Shown: piece by piece, positions 16,447 to 25,553 of the stretch
How the letters are laid out: each line of letters starts with the position of its first letter
Numbering within the stretch: the first letter of the stretch is position 1
From: Acidobacteriota bacterium
Lineage (GTDB): Bacteria; Acidobacteriota; Terriglobia; Bryobacterales; Bryobacteraceae
DNA: 52,645 nt
NCBI GenBank assembly: GCA_017307505.1
Contig: JAFKEE010000063.1
Location: forward strand, 1-52,645
Direction of reading: 5' to 3'
Notes under the pieces: generated by a model
Seen by the model: only the letters and a program-made list of their open reading frames with translations
What the model was told of the DNA's origin: nothing
Database searches by the model: none
Translations under genes and position numbers: made by a program

Positions 16447-19400
16447 TCAGGAAACTGGATTCCGGCGGGTCATCTCCTCGATCACACCGAACAGCTTTTC
16501 GGCTTCGTAAGGCTTGGTGAGGAAGCCGTCCATGCCCGCCGCGAGACAGGAACCCTCGTCGCCCTTCATGGCGTTGGCGGTCAGGGCCAGGATGGGCACA
16601 TGCCCGCCCAGCGCCGCCTCCAGGCTGCGAATCTGGCGTGTCGCTTCCAGCCCGTCCATGCCGGGCATCTGGACATCCATTAGAACCACGTCGAAGGGTT
16701 GGGCAGAGATTTTGTCCACAGCCTGCTTGCCGTCGGAGACAGCCACAACGTCATGGCCCCGCTTGCTCATCAGGCGTTCCACCAGCTTGCGGTTCACCGG
16801 ATTGTCCTCGGCCACAAGCACTCTCAGCCGGCCAGGAACGGAAGGCTCAGGCGGCGGCTCGGGTTCCGGCTCTGCCTGCTTCTCCAGCGGTGCCACCAAC
16901 TGCATCTTCACCCAGAAACGGAACAGGCTGCCTTTGTCCGGTTCGCTCTCCACTTCCAGCCGGCCGCCCATCCCGTCGACAATCTTCGCCGAGATCGCCA
17001 GGCCCAGGCCGGTGCCGCCATAGCGGCGCGTCACCGATCCATCCGCCTGCCGGAAGGCTTCGAAGATCAGCTTCTGCTGATCCAGCGGAATCCCGATGCC
17101 CGTGTCCTTCACCTCGAACCGGACTTCCGCATCGTTGTCGACGGTCCGGTCGAGCATCACGCTGAGCGAGACGGAACCTTTCTCGGTGAACTTCAACGCA
17201 TTGCCAAGCAGGTTCAGCAACACCTGCCGCAGTCTCGAACTGTCGCCGATGATACGGTTCGGCAATTGGTGGTCAAAGGTGCACGTGAGTTCCAGCTTCT
17301 TGGCGGCAGCCCGGCCTGTGAGCGTCCGCACCGCCTGCTGCACCGTGTCTCGCAGCATGAACTCTTCGTGGCCGATCTCCATGTAACCGGCTTCAATCTT
17401 GGACAGATCCAGGATGTCGTTCAGCAGGGCCAGCAGGCTGTCGGCGGAGATCTTGACGGTCTCCAGATAGTCCTTCTGCTCCGTCGTCAGCGCCGTGCCC
17501 AGCGCCAGTTCCGTCATGCCCAGGATGCCGTTCATGGGCGTCCTGATCTCGTGGCTGACATTGGCCAGGAACTCGTCCTTCAGGCGGTTGGCCCGTTCAC
17601 TCCGCTCCTTCTCCAGGCGAAGCTGCTTCGTGCGCTCGTCCACCGCGCGCTCCAGGCGCTCGGTCTCTTCCCGATGCTGGTGCTTGGCGCGCTCAATTCG
17701 CCACAGACCGGCGGCGATCAGCATCAGCACCACCAGCCCCTGCAGGTAGCGGTTGGCCCACCACGGCGGCATGATCGTAAAGGCAAAAACGGCCGGCTCC
17801 CGGCTCCATTCCTTGTAGCCGTCGAAGCCGTACACCTCCAACCGGTAGTCGCCCGGCGGCATTTCCGCAAACTGCATCTCGCGTTGCGAAGTATTCTGCC
17901 ACTCGGAGGACAAACCCACCACGCGGTAGCGGAAGCGCTGGCTGGAAGGACGGGAGAACGACAGCACCGCAAACCGGACCGTCAAGGTATTCCAGCGGTA
18001 GCCCACCTTGGCCTTCGTCTGCAGCGTTTGAGGATGCCCGCCCAGTTGCACCGACGTGAGCACCACGCGGGGCGGACCGGGGCTGGCCTTGACTTCGGAT
18101 TCGTGGAAGCGCGAAAGACCCGCGCTGGTTCCAATCCAAACCGTGCCGTCCGGCTCGGCGGCAAACGCATCGGAGTTGCAGTCGTCCCACACCAGGCCGT
18201 CGCCGCGCCTGTACTGGGACCACTGTTTCCCGTTGAAAACGCCCACCCCGCGGTCTGTGCCGACCCACATGTTGCCCTTGGTATCAAAGCGCGTGAAGTA
18301 GACCTGGTTCGAAGGCAGGCCGTCCGCGGGCGTCAGATGGGAGAGTTGCAGCCGGTCGCCCTGGCGCGTGACCCTGGTCAGGCCCATGCCTGTCTGGTAA
18401 GCAATCCACAGAGTTCCGTCCGGCCCGTCGCTGATCGACCAGACACCCTCGTATTTGAGGCCCTCCTGCAGGCCGTACCGCAGCCACCGTCCACCGGTCC
18501 GGCGGAACAGTCCATGCGTCGTGCCGTACCAGACCTCGCCGTCCGGCAGGACCTTCATGGTCAGGCCCGTTGCTTTCTCGGAACCCGGCACCTCGATGGC
18601 GTCGAAATGGCGCGTCTTCGCATTGAACAGGTACAGACCGGACTTGGTGGTGGTTGACGCCCAGAGTTGCCCCTGTTTGTCGATCTCCAGATGCGAAATG
18701 TAGTGATTCCGCGCCAGTTGCGGCATCGGGAAGCGGTCGATCCGGCCGGTCGAGGGGAAGAAGTGAATCGCCCCGTAGCCGCGCAGGCCCGCCCACATGC
18801 TGCCGTCCGAATCCATGGCCAGCGCCTGGATCTCCTCCCCCTGCAGCGCCCGAACGGCCTCAAAGTAGAAACTTTCCGCCTTCCTGCGCCCCCGGTAGAG
18901 GCCCCCACGCGTGGCGACCCACACTGTCCCGTGCCCGTCAGGCAGGATCTGCCAGACGAGTTCGTCATTGAGTCCTTCCGTGTAGGTGTAGCCTTCCCAC
19001 TCTCCGTAGCCGATCCAGCGGAAGAGCCCGCGGCCCAGCAGGCCAACCCACATCGCCCCGTCCTTGTCCCGGAAGATCATGGACACGTCGTTCGCCGCCA
19101 GCCCCTGCGCGCGGGTGACAAAGCGCCAGTGGGTCCCCTCCAGGATTGCGAAGCCCTCTTTGAGCGGCACCAGCAGCCGGCCTTTATTGTCCAGGGCCAG
19201 TTGCGGCACCCACGGGCTGCTGAGCGACCGGTCACAGGGCACCGGGACAAATGCCTCCGTCCCCGGCCTGCGTACCATCACCATCACCCGGTTGCGGATC
19301 CACAGATTGCCCTCGGCATCCTCCAGCATGTACTGCCAGGGATCCTTAGGCTGCTCTGTCCATGTGGCCGCGGGCACCTCATTCTCGCCTTCGAGGCGGC

Positions 19401-19962
19401 AGATGGAATTCAGGCAGCCGAACCAGACCTCGTTGCGCCGGTTCACCATCACACTCGCCACCGGACTCGTCACGCCCGTCGCGTAATGGAACTTCCAGAC
19501 GCCCGTCTTCTGCCGGACCCCGATGAGCAGGCCGGAAGGTGTTGCGACAAACACCCTGCCGGACCGGTCGGAGGCTACCCCCTGCGCGCCAACCACCTTC
19601 TTGGCCGGGGCAATGTCGACCTTATCGAACCGGTTCCCGTTCTGCACCCACAAGCCCACCGGCGTGCCCAGCCAGATCGTCCCGTCCGCACTTTGGTGCA
19701 TCGACTGAAGCGAGGTAGCCGGGACGCCCTCCCGGGCTCCGAATTCCGCGAAACTGTGTCCATCGAAGCGATACAGCCCGTTCTGGGTGCCTACCCAAAG
19801 AAAGCCGTCCTTGTCCTGGATCACTTGCTCGACGGCCAGGTTCAGCAGTCCGTCGGCATAGCCAAACTCTTGAAAAGCAAACTTTTGGGCACAGACGCGC
19901 GGTGCCAGGCAGATGACTGCCAGGCACGCTGCCAGCCTGAGGCTGCTCGCGCGAAGGTCCAT
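16447..19962 (-). CDS. Hybrid two-component system with periplasmic propellers (HTCS-like)
   Basis: 1171 residues from ATG 19962, preferred over an ATG 90 bases upstream because it opens with a signal peptide (LRLAACLAVICLAPRVCAQ). Residues about 25-690 consist of repeated two-component-regulator propeller blades (W-x-G-T-x-x-G-L pattern, e.g. DGFLWVGTQNGLYRF and DGTVWIGTSAGLSRF). A Y_Y_Y immunoglobulin-like domain follows (FRYRVVGLSSEWQ, LPPG-like PPGDYRLEV). One membrane helix (LQGLVVLMLIAAGLW) precedes a coiled coil, HisKA (NVSHEIRTPMNG), HATPase (NALKFTEKG, DTGIGIP, GTGLGLAIS) and a C-terminal receiver (VAEDNPVNRKL, LMDVQMPGMDG). No DNA-binding output is present, unlike the HTCS of Bacteroides. 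Such sensors often detect polysaccharide fragments. Confidence 0.94.
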   Translation of the reverse strand: MDLRASSLRLAACLAVICLAPRVCAQKFAFQEFGYADGLLNLAVEQVIQDKDGFLWVGTQNGLYRFDGHSFAEFGAREGVPATSLQSMHQSADGTIWLGTPVGLWVQNGNRFDKVDIAPAKKVVGAQGVASDRSGRVFVATPSGLLIGVRQKTGVWKFHYATGVTSPVASVMVNRRNEVWFGCLNSICRLEGENEVPAATWTEQPKDPWQYMLEDAEGNLWIRNRVMVMVRRPGTEAFVPVPCDRSLSSPWVPQLALDNKGRLLVPLKEGFAILEGTHWRFVTRAQGLAANDVSMIFRDKDGAMWVGLLGRGLFRWIGYGEWEGYTYTEGLNDELVWQILPDGHGTVWVATRGGLYRGRRKAESFYFEAVRALQGEEIQALAMDSDGSMWAGLRGYGAIHFFPSTGRIDRFPMPQLARNHYISHLEIDKQGQLWASTTTKSGLYLFNAKTRHFDAIEVPGSEKATGLTMKVLPDGEVWYGTTHGLFRRTGGRWLRYGLQEGLKYEGVWSISDGPDGTLWIAYQTGMGLTRVTRQGDRLQLSHLTPADGLPSNQVYFTRFDTKGNMWVGTDRGVGVFNGKQWSQYRRGDGLVWDDCNSDAFAAEPDGTVWIGTSAGLSRFHESEVKASPGPPRVVLTSVQLGGHPQTLQTKAKVGYRWNTLTVRFAVLSFSRPSSQRFRYRVVGLSSEWQNTSQREMQFAEMPPGDYRLEVYGFDGYKEWSREPAVFAFTIMPPWWANRYLQGLVVLMLIAAGLWRIERAKHQHREETERLERAVDERTKQLRLEKERSERANRLKDEFLANVSHEIRTPMNGILGMTELALGTALTTEQKDYLETVKISADSLLALLNDILDLSKIEAGYMEIGHEEFMLRDTVQQAVRTLTGRAAAKKLELTCTFDHQLPNRIIGDSSRLRQVLLNLLGNALKFTEKGSVSLSVMLDRTVDNDAEVRFEVKDTGIGIPLDQQKLIFEAFRQADGSVTRRYGGTGLGLAISAKIVDGMGGRLEVESEPDKGSLFRFWVKMQLVAPLEKQAEPEPEPPPEPSVPGRLRVLVAEDNPVNRKLVERLMSKRGHDVVAVSDGKQAVDKISAQPFDVVLMDVQMPGMDGLEATRQIRSLEAALGGHVPILALTANAMKGDEGSCLAAGMDGFLTKPYEAEKLFGVIEEMTRRNPVS

Positions 19963-20143
19963 GTCGGGTTTATCGACAGAAAGGCCCTGAAAGTTGAGCG
20001 CTGTGTAGGCTTGCTGACAAGTCTTTCTTAAGAAAGACCTTTCCGGCCCCATTCAGCGGCCGTCAGGGGCCCCGTCCGGAGGGGAATCTCCTGCTCTACA
20101 CTGGGAGAATACCTCGGGAAGGGGGCAGGCGCAGGGGCCGGCA

Positions 20144-20860
20144 ATGAATCGCGAATATCACAAGTGGCACAGCCAACGGTTGGGCCGGGAGATGGAACTC
20201 CTGCAGTTCGGGCATGGGGGCGTCCCCCTGCTGGTCTTCCCCAGTTCGATGGGCCGGTTCTTCGAGTACGAGGATCGCGGCATGGTGCAAGCCATGCAAT
20301 GGCAACTGGATACAGGCCAAACCATGCTCTTCTGCGTCGACAGCGTGGACAAGGAGAGCTGGTACAACAAAGGCATCCATCCGGCCGACCGCGTCCGCAG
20401 GCACGTGCAATATGAAGAGTACATTCTGAAAGAGGTGCTGCCGCTCATGCGGGGCAGCAGCGGGCACCACCGCGTCGCGGTCACCGGTTGCAGTTTTGGC
20501 GGCTACCACTGCACGAACTTCGCCCTCCGCCATCCGGAGTGCGTGCACACCTGCGTCTCCATGTCAGGCGCCTACGACATCAAACAGTTCCTGGGCGGGT
20601 ACTACGACAACGACTGCTACTTCAACAACCCGGTCGATTTCGTCCCCAACACGCAGGACGCCTGGTATCTCGACCAGTACCGCCGCGAGATCCGCTGGGT
20701 TTTCGGCGCCGGCGAGCATGACATCTGCCTGGAGGAGAACCGGCGCATCTCTGGGATCTTCAATGCCAAAGGCATCCCCCACTGGTTCGACTTCTGGGGC
20801 CTCGGCGCGGTCCACGATTGGCCCTTGTGGCAGCTCATGTCGAAGAAGTACTTTAGCTAG
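20144..20860 (+). CDS. Alpha/beta-hydrolase (esterase-like), first gene of amidoligase cluster
   Basis: 238 residues, no signal peptide, of the putative-esterase (EstA/Esterase_D-like) group. The nucleophile elbow is GCSFGG with Ser117; Asp193 (GEHDICLE) and His224 (GAVHDWPLW) complete a plausible triad in correct order. Start ATG 20144 has GGGG upstream (AGGGGCCGGCA). It precedes an ATP-grasp ligase by 33 bp and is on the same strand as five further genes. In such a setting a hydrolase could release or trim an ester- or amide-linked product, or be a thioesterase-like editing enzyme (inference). It is divergent from the hybrid kinase. Confidence 0.85.
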   Translation: MNREYHKWHSQRLGREMELLQFGHGGVPLLVFPSSMGRFFEYEDRGMVQAMQWQLDTGQTMLFCVDSVDKESWYNKGIHPADRVRRHVQYEEYILKEVLPLMRGSSGHHRVAVTGCSFGGYHCTNFALRHPECVHTCVSMSGAYDIKQFLGGYYDNDCYFNNPVDFVPNTQDAWYLDQYRREIRWVFGAGEHDICLEENRRISGIFNAKGIPHWFDFWGLGAVHDWPLWQLMSKKYFS

Positions 20861-20893
20861 AACGCGGAATCATCTTCAACGGAGGAAGTAGTG

Positions 20894-21835
20894 ATGAAGA
20901 AGATCGGGCTTTTGTACGGGATGGAGAACACCTTCCCGATGGCATTGGTGGACCGGATCAACTCGCGCCACGTCGACGGGGTAGTGGCCGAGAGCCTCAT
21001 GACCGGTGCGTTCCGCATGGACAAGCCCAGCGGCTACGAGGTCATCATCGATCGGATTTCCCACGATATCCCGTTCTACCGGGCCTATCTCCGCAACGCC
21101 ATCCTCCACGGCGCGAAGGTCATCAACAATCCGTTCTGGTGGAGCGCCGACGACAAGTTCTTCAACTACGCCCTGGGCGAGCAGATCGGCGTCGCCGTAC
21201 CCAAAACCGTCATGCTGCCGCATCACTCCCACCCGCCGGGCACCACCGGCCAGTCGATGCGCAACCTGATGTATCCGCTCAACTGGCAGGAAGTATTTGA
21301 TTACATTGGCTTTCCGGCATTCATGAAACCCCACCTGGGCGGCGGCTGGCGGAACGTCTACAAGGTGAACTCGCCCGACGAGCTCTATGCCGCCTACAAC
21401 GAAACAGGCGACCTCGGCATGGTGCTCCAGGAGAACATCGATTTCACGGAGTACTACCGCTGCTACGTCATCGGCCGCGAAAAAGTGCACGTCATGGCCT
21501 ACGACCCGCGCCTCCCGCACGAGCAGCGCTACGTCACGACCGCCGATCCCACCCAGTCCCCCCTCTACGGCCGCATCGTCGCCGACGCCCTGAAGCTCTG
21601 CCGCGCGCTCGGTTACGACATGAATACCGTCGAGTTCGCCGTTCGCGATGGCATCCCCTACGCGATCGACTACCTCAATCCCGCGCCCGACGCCGACCGC
21701 TTCTCCGTCGGGGAAGCAAACTTCGAGTGGATTCTCGAAGCCATGGCCGACCTCGCCATCGCGACCGCGCTGAGCCCTGCCCTGCCGCGGGACGACTACC
21801 ATTGGGGCCGGTTCCTGGCCGGCGGCCGGCGCTAA
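20894..21835 (+). CDS. ATP-grasp ligase (RimK-like)
   Basis: 313 residues from ATG 20894 (GGAGGA seven bases upstream; a GTG one codon earlier is possible). ATP-grasp enzymes join a carboxylate to an amine or thiol through an acyl phosphate. Visible elements: N-terminal pre-ATP domain; Lys145 in FMKPHLGGGWRNV (nucleotide loop); the hinge VLQENIDFTEYYRCYVIG; and C-terminal metal ligands Glu247 (NTVEFAV) and Asp259/Asn262 in AIDYLNPAPDAD, where the family more often has Glu before LNP. Substrates unknown. It lies between the esterase-like gene and a GCS2-type ligase, 19 bp from the latter. Confidence 0.9.
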   Translation: MKKIGLLYGMENTFPMALVDRINSRHVDGVVAESLMTGAFRMDKPSGYEVIIDRISHDIPFYRAYLRNAILHGAKVINNPFWWSADDKFFNYALGEQIGVAVPKTVMLPHHSHPPGTTGQSMRNLMYPLNWQEVFDYIGFPAFMKPHLGGGWRNVYKVNSPDELYAAYNETGDLGMVLQENIDFTEYYRCYVIGREKVHVMAYDPRLPHEQRYVTTADPTQSPLYGRIVADALKLCRALGYDMNTVEFAVRDGIPYAIDYLNPAPDADRFSVGEANFEWILEAMADLAIATALSPALPRDDYHWGRFLAGGRR

Positions 21836-21854
21836 CGTTCGGGAGGAGAGCCTC

Positions 21855-22964
21855 ATGACACGTCCAAGCTTCACCATCGGAATCGAAGAAGAGTACATGA
21901 CCGTCGATCCCGTGACACGGGAGCTGCGCAGTCACATCGACGCGGAAATGATCGAGCAGGGCAAGCTGGTCCTGCGCGAGCGGGTAAAGCCGGAGATGCA
22001 CCAGTGCGTGGTCGAGGTCGGCACCGAGATCTGCCACAACATCGCCGAGGCCCGGGCCGAGATCACCACCATCCGCCGTCATATGGTCGCCCTTGCCAAG
22101 GCCAACGGCCTCAGGCTGGCGGCGGCCGCCACCCATCCCTTCTCCCACTGGCGCAATCAGAGCATTTATCCGGACGAACGCTACCGGACGATTGTCGAGG
22201 ACATGCAGAACGTGGCGCGCGCCAACCTGATCTTCGGGCTCCATGTGCACGTCGGCATCGAGGATCGCGAAACCGCGATCCACATCATGAACGCCGCTCG
22301 CTACTTTCTGCCGCACATCCTGGCGCTCTCCACAAACTCACCGTTCTGGCTGGGGGATGAAACCGGATTGCGCAGCTACCGCTGCAAGGTCTTCGACAAG
22401 TTCCCCCGGACGAACATCCCGGACTATTTCCAGAGCTACGGCGAGTATGAGAGCCTGGTGAACCTTCTCATCCAGACCGGCTGCATCGACAATGCGAAAA
22501 AGATCTGGTGGGACCTCCGGCCCCATCCGACGTTCTCCACCATCGAGTTCCGCATCTGCGACCTGCCCATGCGGCTGGACGAAACCATCGCCCTGGCCGC
22601 GCTCATCCAGGCCACCGTGGTAATGCTTTGGAAACTCCATTCCAATAACCAGGGCTTCCGTCTCTATCGCCGTATGTTGTTGATGGAGAACAAGTGGCGC
22701 GCCGTCCGCTATGGAATCAACGGCAAGCTGATCGACTTCGGCAAGCGGGTGGAAGTTCCGTTCCGCGACCTTATGGAGGAGTACTTCAATATGGTGGCGC
22801 CGGTCGCCGAAGAGTTGGGCAGCCTGAACGAAATCAATTACCTGCGCCGGATCCTGGAAGAGGGCACGGGCGCCGACCGCCAGTTGAAGGTTTTCCACGA
22901 AACCCGCGACCTGAAGGCTGTCGTGGACTACATCATTCAGGAAACAGAGGCAGGACTGAATTGA
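21855..22964 (+). CDS. Carboxylate-amine ligase, YbdK/GCS2 family (COG2170)
   Basis: 369 residues with the glutamate-cysteine-ligase type 2 fold. The opening FTIGIEEEYMTVDP carries the metal-binding Glu residues; further landmarks are HQCVVEVGTEIC, the HVHVGIED segment and WWDLRPHPTFSTIEFRICD. YbdK of E. coli has weak gamma-glutamylcysteine ligase activity, but other members make different amides, so the acceptor here is open. ATG 21855 has GGGAGGAG ten bases upstream. The stop overlaps the start of the aminopeptidase gene (TTGA), evidence for one transcript. Confidence 0.93.
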   Translation: MTRPSFTIGIEEEYMTVDPVTRELRSHIDAEMIEQGKLVLRERVKPEMHQCVVEVGTEICHNIAEARAEITTIRRHMVALAKANGLRLAAAATHPFSHWRNQSIYPDERYRTIVEDMQNVARANLIFGLHVHVGIEDRETAIHIMNAARYFLPHILALSTNSPFWLGDETGLRSYRCKVFDKFPRTNIPDYFQSYGEYESLVNLLIQTGCIDNAKKIWWDLRPHPTFSTIEFRICDLPMRLDETIALAALIQATVVMLWKLHSNNQGFRLYRRMLLMENKWRAVRYGINGKLIDFGKRVEVPFRDLMEEYFNMVAPVAEELGSLNEINYLRRILEEGTGADRQLKVFHETRDLKAVVDYIIQETEAGLN

Positions 22965-23962
22965 TCCCCTTCGACCCTGAGTTGACCCAAGGAGCGCGCA
23001 ATGCAGTCAGGGTCTGCCTGCGCGTCCAGTCGCACGAGAAAGTCACGGTCATCACCGACAACGTCTCCCGCGAAATCGCGGCGGCGCTGGAGGCGGCCCT
23101 CACAGAAATCGGGGCCGCCTACCGCACCTTCGTGCTGGAGGAATGCGCCCCCCGCCCGCTGGAGGGCATGCCTCAAGCTGTGCTGGACGAGATGGAGTCC
23201 AGCCAGGTGAGCATCTTTGCCGTGGTGGCGCAGCGCAATGAGCTTCGCAGCCGCATGCAGATGACTGACGTAGTGAATCGCCGCAAGATCCGCCATGCCC
23301 ACATGGTGAACATCGAGAAGCGGATCATGCTCGAAGGCATGCGGGCTGACTACCTGGCCGTGGACGATCTCAGCCTCCGCCTGCTCGAGATCACCCGTCC
23401 GGCGAAACAGATCCGCGCCCGCAATGCCGCCGGCACGGATATCGTGGCCGCGATGAATCCCGACTATAAGTGGCTGAAAACAAGCGGGATTATCAGTGAG
23501 AACACGTGGGGCAACCTGCCCGGCGGCGAAGTCTGGACCACGCCCGGTGAAGTGAACGGCCGCTTCGTCGTGGACGGCGTGGTGGGCGACTATCTCTGCG
23601 CGAAGTACGGCGACCTGGCTGCAACTCCGCTCACACTGCTCATCGAGGGCAATCGGCTCAGGGAAGCTCACTGCACCAACAAGGAACTGGAAGCCGAATT
23701 CTGGAACTACACCCATACCGATGAAAACTCAGACCGTGTGGGCGAGTTCGCCATCGGCACCAACCTTGGCGTCCGTGACGTCATCGGCAATATCCTGCAG
23801 GACGAAAAGATCCCCGGGGTCCACATCGCTTTCGGCAATCCCTATGGCGACCACACCGGCGCGCAGTGGTACTCTTCCACCCACATCGACGTCGTGGGCC
23901 GCAAGTTCACCATCCATGCCGACGACCGCCTCATCATGCGCGACGGGGAGTTTGCGCTGTGA
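22961..23962 (+). CDS. M29-family metalloaminopeptidase (AmpS-like)
   Basis: 333 residues from TTG 22961 overlapping the ligase stop; GCAGGA lies just upstream, and the frame upstream of this is only the ligase gene in another frame. M29 enzymes are co-catalytic metallo-aminopeptidases. The metal ligands appear intact: Glu190 (GGEVWTTP), Glu262 (GEFAIGTN), His288 (VHIAFGNPYGD), and His308/Asp310 (STHIDVV). The N-terminal half (about 1-180) is the lid domain. In an operon with two kinds of amide-forming ligase it may trim the product or an inactive precursor, or hydrolyse the amide in reverse (inference). Its stop overlaps the next start (GTGA). Confidence 0.92.
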   Translation: MIPFDPELTQGARNAVRVCLRVQSHEKVTVITDNVSREIAAALEAALTEIGAAYRTFVLEECAPRPLEGMPQAVLDEMESSQVSIFAVVAQRNELRSRMQMTDVVNRRKIRHAHMVNIEKRIMLEGMRADYLAVDDLSLRLLEITRPAKQIRARNAAGTDIVAAMNPDYKWLKTSGIISENTWGNLPGGEVWTTPGEVNGRFVVDGVVGDYLCAKYGDLAATPLTLLIEGNRLREAHCTNKELEAEFWNYTHTDENSDRVGEFAIGTNLGVRDVIGNILQDEKIPGVHIAFGNPYGDHTGAQWYSSTHIDVVGRKFTIHADDRLIMRDGEFAL

Positions 23963-25146
23963 AAGGAGATGAACTCCGGCGGCTCTTCAATGCCCACTTC
24001 ACGCCGGAGCGGTATGCTCGCTTCCAGTCACTGATCGACGAACGCAGCGGCACCCATGTCGCATTCCGCCTCTGCGAGACGCCCTGCTTCTTCGACTCCG
24101 ACTTCATGCACCGCATCTCGCGGGAAGGCAAGGAACTCATCGGCCAGTTGGTGGACGATCCCGCCTACCGCAGGACCTCCGACGCCTCCCTGCCGGAGCA
24201 GTACAACGTCCCGAACGAACCCGCCGAGCCGATGTTCGTCCAGGTGGACTTCGGCGTCATCCGCGGAGCGGACGGCCTGCTGCACCCAAAACTGGTCGAG
24301 ATTCAGGGCTTCCCTTCCCTCTACGCCTTCCAGCCCGTCCTGGCCCAGAGCTACATCGACGCCTACGAGATGCCGGCAGACCTGCACTACCTGCTGGATG
24401 GCCTGGATAATTCTCAGTACTGGAAGCTGCTGAAAGAGTCGATCGTAGGCGGCCACGATCCCGAAAACGTAGTCCTCCTGGAGGTCGATCCGGACCACCA
24501 GAAGACCCGCTGCGATTTCCTGCTGACGGAGCGTATGCTCGGAGTCCGGGCCGTCTGCCTTGCTCAGGTCCGCAAACAGGGCAGGAAGCTCTACTATCAG
24601 CGCGATGGGCGGGAGGTGGAGATCCGCCGCATCTACAACCGCGCGATCGTCGACGAAATCGAGCGCCGCCAGGTCCCCATGCCCTTCGATTGGCGCGACG
24701 ACCTCGACGTCGAATGGGCCGGCCACCCGAACTTCTACTTCCGCATCTCGAAGTTCTCTATTCCGTATCTGCACCACCCCTCGGTGCCGGAAACCATCTT
24801 CCTCGACCGTCTGGAAACCCTGCCGGAAGACCTGTCGAAATGGGTCCTGAAGCCGCTCTACTCTTTCGCCGGCCTGGGCGTCGTCATCGGACCCACCCGG
24901 GCCGATATCGACGCCATCCCGCCCGCCGAACGCCCCAACTTCATCCTCCAGGAGAAGGTGGACTTCACACCTGTCGTCGAAACCCCCTTCGGTCTGACGA
25001 AAGCCGAGATCCGGGTCATGTACGTCAACCGCCGACCGGTCACCCACATCATCCGCATGGGCCGCGGCAAGATGATGGGCGTGGACCACAACAAGAATAT
25101 GGAGTGGGTCGGAGCCAGCGCGGCGCTGTACCATGAAGAGTCATGA
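23959..25146 (+). CDS. ATP-grasp-like protein with apparently circularly permuted motif order
   Basis: 395 residues from GTG 23959, overlapping the aminopeptidase stop. The order of ATP-grasp elements looks reversed compared with classical enzymes: a putative metal-binding segment FVQVDFGV...KLVEIQGFPS (residues 93-120) comes first, while the nucleotide-binding Lys loop WVLKPLYSFAGLGVV (295-309) and the hinge FILQEKVDF (328-336) lie C-terminal, ending with IRVMYV and a conserved tail KMMGVDHNKNMEWVG. This order is known from the circularly permuted ATP-grasp families linked to peptide synthesis. The stop overlaps the start of the small gene that follows (ATGA). Catalysis is inferred; the family call is by motif only. 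Confidence 0.8.
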   Translation: MKGDELRRLFNAHFTPERYARFQSLIDERSGTHVAFRLCETPCFFDSDFMHRISREGKELIGQLVDDPAYRRTSDASLPEQYNVPNEPAEPMFVQVDFGVIRGADGLLHPKLVEIQGFPSLYAFQPVLAQSYIDAYEMPADLHYLLDGLDNSQYWKLLKESIVGGHDPENVVLLEVDPDHQKTRCDFLLTERMLGVRAVCLAQVRKQGRKLYYQRDGREVEIRRIYNRAIVDEIERRQVPMPFDWRDDLDVEWAGHPNFYFRISKFSIPYLHHPSVPETIFLDRLETLPEDLSKWVLKPLYSFAGLGVVIGPTRADIDAIPPAERPNFILQEKVDFTPVVETPFGLTKAEIRVMYVNRRPVTHIIRMGRGKMMGVDHNKNMEWVGASAALYHEES

Positions 25147-25490
25147 CGCCGGATGAGGAAGACCTGCTCGACCACGTATTCGACTACCTCTGCGAGGAAC
25201 AGCCGGAGACGGTAGCCGATATTGCCGACGATGAGATCCGCCGCCGGGCGGCCCTCGGCATCCGCCGGGCCCAGGGCCACGGCATCGAACAGCCCGAGGC
25301 GATCACCGCCTACGTGTCGTTGATGTTCCTGGTCGCGCCCGATTTCGACGTGCATCCGAAGATCGGCAAGGTTCTGGCGGACACCAGCGTCCCCGCGGCC
25401 CTGCGAATGAAGCAGATCTTCTCCCGAACCTCGGAGGCCGACTGGGAAGAGGCGGCCGAAAAGTCCGCCGGTTGGGACGCGCTGGCCTAG
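25143..25490 (+). CDS. Small helical conserved protein, last gene of amidoligase cluster
   Basis: 115 residues from ATG 25143 overlapping the ATP-grasp stop. It is acidic at the N-terminus (PDEEDLLDHVFDYL) and predicted mostly helical, with the stretch GIRRAQGHGIEQPEAITAYVSLMFLVAPDFDVHP. A pattern of this type (R-A-x-x-x-G-I followed by LMF and PDFD) occurs in small proteins near secretion-related genes, but I cannot name a family securely. Translational coupling implies a role in the same pathway, for example as carrier, regulator or peptide substrate. It lacks a Gly-Gly leader site or core-like C-terminus, so a RiPP precursor is unlikely. Confidence 0.75.
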   Translation: MTPDEEDLLDHVFDYLCEEQPETVADIADDEIRRRAALGIRRAQGHGIEQPEAITAYVSLMFLVAPDFDVHPKIGKVLADTSVPAALRMKQIFSRTSEADWEEAAEKSAGWDALA

Positions 25491-25553
25491 CCGGACTGCC
25501 CCCTGGCGCAGCAGTTCTCCGGGCGGCGCAGGCTGCTAGAATACAAATCGAGC

